A stretch of 10,422 bases of DNA, taken from RFTU01 sp032122355 (GTDB lineage Bacteria; Pseudomonadota; Gammaproteobacteria; Burkholderiales; Burkholderiaceae_C). Location: assembly GCA_032122355.1 (NCBI GenBank), contig JAUMCS010000108.1, positions 1 to 10,422 on the forward strand, read 5' to 3'. The notes beneath the pieces were generated by a model, which had not been told where the DNA came from, did not search any database, and saw nothing but the letters and a program-made list of their open reading frames with translations. Positions 7,252 to 10,422 of the stretch are shown here, one piece after another. The translations under genes were made by a program, and so were the position numbers. Numbering within the stretch: the stretch's first letter is position 1; every line of letters starts with the position of its first letter.

Positions 7252-7950
7252 TTATTGATTAATGTCCGTATGGTGAACATTCGGTTCATTCGCTGATTCA
7301 TGGCGAATTTCAAATTGCTTCATCACATATGGCACCAGCAGTTTTGTGGCTGATTTGTTTGCCTGACGAAGCGTTGAAGCTTTTGTGCCCCATTCCAGAG
7401 CAATTTGCTCATAACTCATATCTTCAAGCCGATACAGCAAAAGAGTTGCTTTTTGAGGATGATCTTTCTCAAAATCGGCAATGCCAGAGTAAAGGGCATA
7501 AAGCTCATGGTCTTGGTGCGTCGCAAATCCGGGAGCAGGGTCTTCCTGACCGTAAGTCGAAGCAATTTGATCCCACTCCTCGTCAGAACAATTTTGAAAT
7601 CGAGGTGCAAGCGCAACTTTCTCTTTCGAGTTTGTGCGGGTGCCCGAAGATGACTTCGTTGAAACAGTGGGGCGATCTTTTCGAATGCTGTCAATAACAG
7701 TGCAGTAGATAAGACGGTTGATCCAAGCCGTGGCAGCGCCTGGCTGGCCATAGCCCCTGAAGCTTGGTGCACTCATGCGCAATTTGAGCCAAACATCGCC
7801 TGCATAGGCCATTGCATCTTCCCAAAGATACAGTTTCTTCGCAGCCATGACTGCTCGCAGTCGACCGGGAAAGGCTTTTAACAGCATTTTTGCTGCTTCT
7901 GATTCATTCTGATCACGACTGAGCAGTCGGATCATTTTTTCGTCATCCAT
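7252..7950 (-). CDS. Sigma-70 family (ECF-like) RNA polymerase sigma factor
   Basis: Start chosen at ATG 7948-7950 (232 residues), where GAGGAG lies 8 nt upstream. A longer frame from GTG 8010 adds a His/Pro-rich stretch that looks like translated leader. Residues about 20-93 resemble sigma region 2: LLKAFPGRLRAV, then WEDAMAYAGDVWLKL, then AATAWINRLIYCTVIDSIRK. Residues about 155-210 resemble region 4, with the helix-turn-helix LEDMSYEQIALEWGTKAST followed by LRQANKSATKLL. A long linker of about 60 residues, rich in Ser, Thr, Lys and acidic residues, separates them; this is longer than in classical ECF factors. It would direct RNA polymerase to a small set of promoters, perhaps the element's own. 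No anti-sigma gene is evident next to it. The family assignment rests on pattern recognition and is somewhat divergent from common groups. Confidence 0.78.
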   Translation of the reverse strand: MDDEKMIRLLSRDQNESEAAKMLLKAFPGRLRAVMAAKKLYLWEDAMAYAGDVWLKLRMSAPSFRGYGQPGAATAWINRLIYCTVIDSIRKDRPTVSTKSSSGTRTNSKEKVALAPRFQNCSDEEWDQIASTYGQEDPAPGFATHQDHELYALYSGIADFEKDHPQKATLLLYRLEDMSYEQIALEWGTKASTLRQANKSATKLLVPYVMKQFEIRHESANEPNVHHTDINQ

Positions 7951-8245
7951 GGCGGAGACTCCTCTGAGACGGTGGTGGTGGTGGGGTGATGGGTGCCGAA
8001 CTGCCGACACCTAACGTTTGAACAGCATCAAAGATGCCAACTAGAAAACCGACATAAGTCAGGCCACCAGCTGGAGAACGCAATGAGATGTTCAAAAAAT
8101 TGACGCGGCCGAAATGCTCTTTGTGAGCAGCGCATCGCAAATAAAAAAGTACTGCCTACTGGTCTCACACGTCAGAGACCTGCCGCGTCTTACCTTGTGA
8201 GCACTTAGCAGTTGACTGGTTGCTTGTAAACAAAAGGAGAAGACA
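7951..8245. promoter_or_regulatory. Divergent regulatory region between the sigma factor gene and the TTG-initiated operon
   Basis: This 295-nt stretch must hold promoters for both directions. Visible elements are: a perfect 6-bp inverted repeat GGTCTC/GAGACC at 8161-8166 and 8175-8180 with an 8-nt spacer; a 9-nt direct repeat TTGTGAGCA at 8121-8129 and 8195-8203; a TTGACT at 8212-8217 without a matching -10; and a (GGT)4 tract followed by GGGG at about 7971-7985, which reads CCA repeats in the sigma-gene leader. None of the promoter boxes fits the housekeeping consensus well, which would agree with use of an alternative sigma factor. A minus-strand frame of 65 codons (7943-8140) overlaps the sigma start but lacks a ribosome binding site. 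Confidence 0.5.
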
Positions 8246-8815
8246 TTGATTTACACAGAAATGACGGATCAAGCGCGTAACTTCATTGCCAAATATATGG
8301 CCGATGGACGGATGTGCAGCCCATACAGCCTGGAGTGGATGGCCGATCACGCCGATCGCCAAGGCTTTGAGCCGAAGCGTGTTGAAGCACTGATGAAACA
8401 GGTGCCTGAATTTGAAGGGCATCTCTTAGTTCTCGACATCTCTCAAGCAGAAGCGGGGATGCTGGAGCAGCTGAGCGAGATGTTTCCCGGCCTGGGACGA
8501 TGGTTTGTTCAGCTGGGAAGCTGTCCTGGAGTGGAGCCAATGCAGGTCTATTTCAACCTGCTCACCCATCAAGTGCTGGCTGTAGCAATTGGGTCGCAAG
8601 ATGAGTTGCATACATATGATGCAATGGCCGAAAGGCCATGCCTGATAGCCTCTCTATATTGCGACTGCTGTGGAGATGAACTTACCGAATTTGATATTGA
8701 ATTCAGTAGGAAATTTGGCATATTAGATTTTATGAATGTTATTCCACGAGGATTATCCGTATTGATTAATAAGAGTGCGGAAGAAATTCCTTTGATTCAA
8801 TTCGGTGAAAAATAA
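8246..8815 (+). CDS. Hypothetical protein, 189 aa, first gene of the AAA+/NUMOD3-repeat operon (TTG start)
   Basis: I do not recognise this protein. The TTG at 8246 is chosen because AAGGAGA (8234-8240) lies about 6 nt before it; the first ATG, at 8261, is too far from that site. The N-terminal part (about 1-55) looks helical (MTDQARNFIAKYMADGRMC, EPKRVEALMKQV). A cysteine cluster CDCC lies at residues 139-142, with further Cys at 24, 93 and 132; these could bind a metal, but no known finger pattern fits. It is cytoplasmic by appearance. The last third of the gene is clearly more AT-rich than the first two thirds. Its stop lies 2 nt before the start of the ATPase gene, so the two are very likely translated together. 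Confidence 0.75.
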   Translation: MIYTEMTDQARNFIAKYMADGRMCSPYSLEWMADHADRQGFEPKRVEALMKQVPEFEGHLLVLDISQAEAGMLEQLSEMFPGLGRWFVQLGSCPGVEPMQVYFNLLTHQVLAVAIGSQDELHTYDAMAERPCLIASLYCDCCGDELTEFDIEFSRKFGILDFMNVIPRGLSVLINKSAEEIPLIQFGEK

Positions 8816-8817
8816 TT

Positions 8818-9627
8818 ATGACGATTTTAAATAATAATCCTAACGAATTATTCGGTGCTGAATTTCAAAAACATGTTGAAGAAATTCAAAAACATCTGGA
8901 ATTGACGCGTGGCTTTGTTCAAAGCGTCCTCCAAGGTGTGCACAAGAACGCGATTCTGGAAGGACCCCCGGGCCTGGGCAAAAGCTATGTGGTGCAGCAA
9001 GCACTGAAGGCAGCAGGCAAAGTGGAAAAACGGGACTACTACGTCCTTAAGGGTCACGTGACTCCAGCAAACCTGTTTGTGTTGCTTGGTCTGCTGCGAA
9101 ATCCTGGACAAGTTCTGGTCATGGACGACTGCGATGACATCTTCCGCACAGACCTTGGCATCAACATGATCAAGGCTGCCCTGGATCCAGATAACCGATA
9201 TGTCAGCTATCAAAGTCAACGCATTCCAATGATCAATGGAATCCCAATGGGAGATTTTGAGTACAACGGAACACTGATCATCTGCACCAATGTGGCCATG
9301 CTTCCGGTACGAAATACTCGCCGTGGCCAGCACATGGCTGCAGTGCTAAGCCGTGCGGTGGTCTGGCCCATGTATCTTGAGACCATGCAAAGCAAGTTTG
9401 CACAGATCTACAACATGACAATCAATGAGGACTACCTTGCACAGGATTCAAGGACGGCGCTGGCAGATGATCAGAAGATTGAGATGCTGAAGTTCATTTG
9501 GAGCAACCTCACAGAGCTGAAAGAACTAGATCTTCGATTGCCACAGAAGATTGCCGCTGAGATGAAAGCCAACGATCAATGGGTCAGCACTTGCAAGATC
9601 ATGTTGAGGATCAGCGATGTCAATTGA
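8818..9627 (+). CDS. Small AAA+ ATPase, mobile-element or phage type
   Basis: 269 residues. Walker A is GPPGLGKS at residues 49-56. Walker B is VLVMDDCDD with D103-D104 as the acidic pair. A sensor-1-like asparagine (N158) is in LIICTNV, and an arginine that could act as finger or sensor lies in VLSRAVVW. A short N-terminal helical part (residues 1-40) contains a duplicated heptad, EFQKHVE/EIQKHLE. I recall related small ATPases with a DDCD Walker B in phages, but no function is established to my knowledge. Such proteins remodel or load partner proteins on DNA or in complexes. The gene follows the 189-aa gene by 2 nt and overlaps the next gene by 11 nt, so the three products probably work together. 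No nuclease, helicase or membrane domain is present. Its own ribosome binding site is weak, pointing to coupling. Confidence 0.88.
   Translation: MTILNNNPNELFGAEFQKHVEEIQKHLELTRGFVQSVLQGVHKNAILEGPPGLGKSYVVQQALKAAGKVEKRDYYVLKGHVTPANLFVLLGLLRNPGQVLVMDDCDDIFRTDLGINMIKAALDPDNRYVSYQSQRIPMINGIPMGDFEYNGTLIICTNVAMLPVRNTRRGQHMAAVLSRAVVWPMYLETMQSKFAQIYNMTINEDYLAQDSRTALADDQKIEMLKFIWSNLTELKELDLRLPQKIAAEMKANDQWVSTCKIMLRISDVN
8860..8901 (+). repeat. 21-nt imperfect tandem duplication inside the ATPase gene
   Basis: Two adjacent 21-nt units, 8860-8880 and 8881-8901, match at 18 of 21 bases and encode EFQKHVE and EIQKHLE. The unit is exactly seven codons, so it adds one heptad to a probable N-terminal helix without breaking the frame. 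Confidence 0.7.
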
Positions 9628-10330
9628 AAAAGATGTTTATGAAGATTCAAGTGATCTTAGCTGGCTTGAGGAGCAGATCGAGTTCGTAGATGTATCAATG
9701 CCAAGCTATGCAAATAAAGAAAACAGAAATCGAAATGCATCTATGAGTACAAGCCAGGATCAAGCTGGAATTAGCGAATACTCGACAGGGTGTGTCAAAT
9801 TTGTCTACTCAGAAGAGCAGAAAGAGAAATGGCGAACTGATAACAGATGGAGGTCCGGCTACCAAAGGCCAGCAGAAGACAGGAAAAAAATAAGTGACGG
9901 GCACCAAAGACGCAAAGAGCTTGGACTGGAAAGAAAGCCGGCCAGTGAAGAATCTGCCAAGAAACGAAGCGAAACCCTGAAAGCGAAATATGCAGCCGGA
10001 TACAAGAGGCCACCGATCAGTGAAGAAACAAGGCAGAAAATGAGAATAGTTCAAGCTGAACGGCATTTGGCTGCTCGTAATGGGGAGGTGTATGACATCT
10101 CCAAACGGTGGGCAGAGGCTAATGCAACCAGAAAGCTGAAAAAATCACTAGGAATTAGCTTACGACCAGTTAGTGATGAGACAAAACAAAAGATCAAGGC
10201 TGCTTGGATGCGGTTGAAAGAAAATGGATACATCCGCGCACCTTTAAGCTCAGAAAGCCGCGAGCGTATGAGCCAAGCTAAAAAAAAATTCATTGCTGAG
10301 CTTAGTAGTTTCGCTAAAATAACGAAATGA
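9617..10330 (+). CDS. Basic protein with about six NUMOD3-like DNA-binding repeats, no nuclease domain
   Basis: 237 residues. The first 30 are acidic (DVYEDSSDLSWLEEQIEF) and the rest is strongly basic. From residue 65 on, units of about 22-25 residues recur: starting near 65, 86, 110, 135, 186 and 212, each with S-E/D-E-x-x-x-K near its start and often ending with G-Y-x-R-P. SEETRQKM, SDETKQKIKAAW and SSESRERMSQAKKKF are very close to NUMOD3, the short helical DNA-binding motif found in GIY-YIG and HNH homing endonucleases. No GIY-YIG or HNH catalytic motif is present, so it is more likely a sequence-reading or DNA-coating protein. The start ATG has GAGGA (9606-9610) 6 nt upstream, inside the ATPase gene, and overlaps that gene by 11 nt. 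A partner role for the ATPase is inferred from this overlap. A coiled-coil structural protein is the alternative reading. Confidence 0.72.
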   Translation: MSIEKDVYEDSSDLSWLEEQIEFVDVSMPSYANKENRNRNASMSTSQDQAGISEYSTGCVKFVYSEEQKEKWRTDNRWRSGYQRPAEDRKKISDGHQRRKELGLERKPASEESAKKRSETLKAKYAAGYKRPPISEETRQKMRIVQAERHLAARNGEVYDISKRWAEANATRKLKKSLGISLRPVSDETKQKIKAAWMRLKENGYIRAPLSSESRERMSQAKKKFIAELSSFAKITK

Positions 10331-10379
10331 AGATAAATAATTAACATTTTCTTGTTATCACTTAGTTTTAGCACCACAT

Positions 10380-10422
10380 CCGGGGGCCAAACAGGCTCAG
10401 AGGCTGAGGGACCCTTCAGTGG
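10380..10422 (+). other. Overlapping hairpin sequences at the right edge, possible leader or structured RNA
   Basis: CTCAG (10396-10400) can pair with CTGAG (10404-10408) over a 3-nt loop. Alternatively CTGAGGG (10404-10410) can fold back on CCC and TCAG (10412-10419). The two cannot form together. The GC-rich block follows about 50 AT-rich bases after the preceding stop and runs off the window, so its extent and role are unknown. Confidence 0.25.

Noticed and set aside
7329..7697. Plus-strand open frame of 122 codons opposite the sigma factor gene
   Set aside because: It lies wholly antisense to a recognisable sigma factor, has no ribosome binding site and resembles no protein family.
7951..8010. 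His/Pro-rich N-terminal extension of the sigma factor from GTG 8010
   Set aside because: The GAGGAG site sits before ATG 7950 and the extension is just a translated CCA repeat.
8195..8203. TTGTGAGCA as a lac-type operator
   Set aside because: Only one half resembles the lac operator and no symmetric second half follows.
9617..10330. Homing endonuclease
   Set aside because: The repeats look like NUMOD3, but there is no GIY-YIG, HNH or LAGLIDADG motif in the protein.
1..10422. CRISPR array, rRNA, insertion-sequence transposase or integrase
   Set aside because: No regularly spaced direct repeats, no rRNA-like sequence and no transposase or recombinase motifs were seen in either strand.

Overview
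The window looks like Betaproteobacteria, order Burkholderiales, probably near Comamonadaceae or Alcaligenaceae. The main clue is the periplasmic Bug-type solute-binding protein, a family expanded in these bacteria, encoded inside an operon of CoA-dependent catabolism. This placement is inference from gene content; no marker gene is present.

The window has two unlike halves. Positions 1-5066 are a tight plus-strand catabolic operon: the end of a CaiB/BaiF-type CoA-transferase or alpha-methylacyl-CoA racemase, a zinc-independent NADPH:quinone oxidoreductase-like MDR protein, a Bug receptor with a Tat-like signal peptide, an acyl-CoA synthetase and an acyl-CoA dehydrogenase. Gaps between genes are 1, 7, 7 and 21 nt. 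Together they could bind a carboxylic acid outside the cell, activate it with CoA and desaturate it. The substrate cannot be read from the sequence.

Positions 5067-5523 hold no convincing intact gene. They contain inverted repeats and what looks like a small CxxC...CxxC protein broken by two frame changes, one of them explained by a 13-nt tandem duplication. From there on the content is accessory, of the kind found on integrative elements, plasmids or prophages: a DUF6876 protein, an unknown minus-strand protein (5883-6383), an unknown minus-strand protein (6577-7161) with a strong terminator, and a divergent locus. To the left of this locus runs an ECF-like sigma-70 factor (7252-7950). To the right run three closely packed genes: an unknown 189-aa protein starting at TTG, a small AAA+ ATPase, and a basic protein made of about six NUMOD3-like DNA-binding repeats with no nuclease domain. 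Base composition is visibly more AT-rich in much of this half.

The most interesting part is 6485-10330: a dedicated sigma factor facing an unknown protein/AAA+/NUMOD3-repeat operon. I do not recognise it as a described system. It could be a regulatory, replication or defence module of a mobile element; nothing in the sequence decides between these. The right edge (10380-10422) carries overlapping hairpin-forming sequence that may belong to a structured RNA or leader continuing outside the window.
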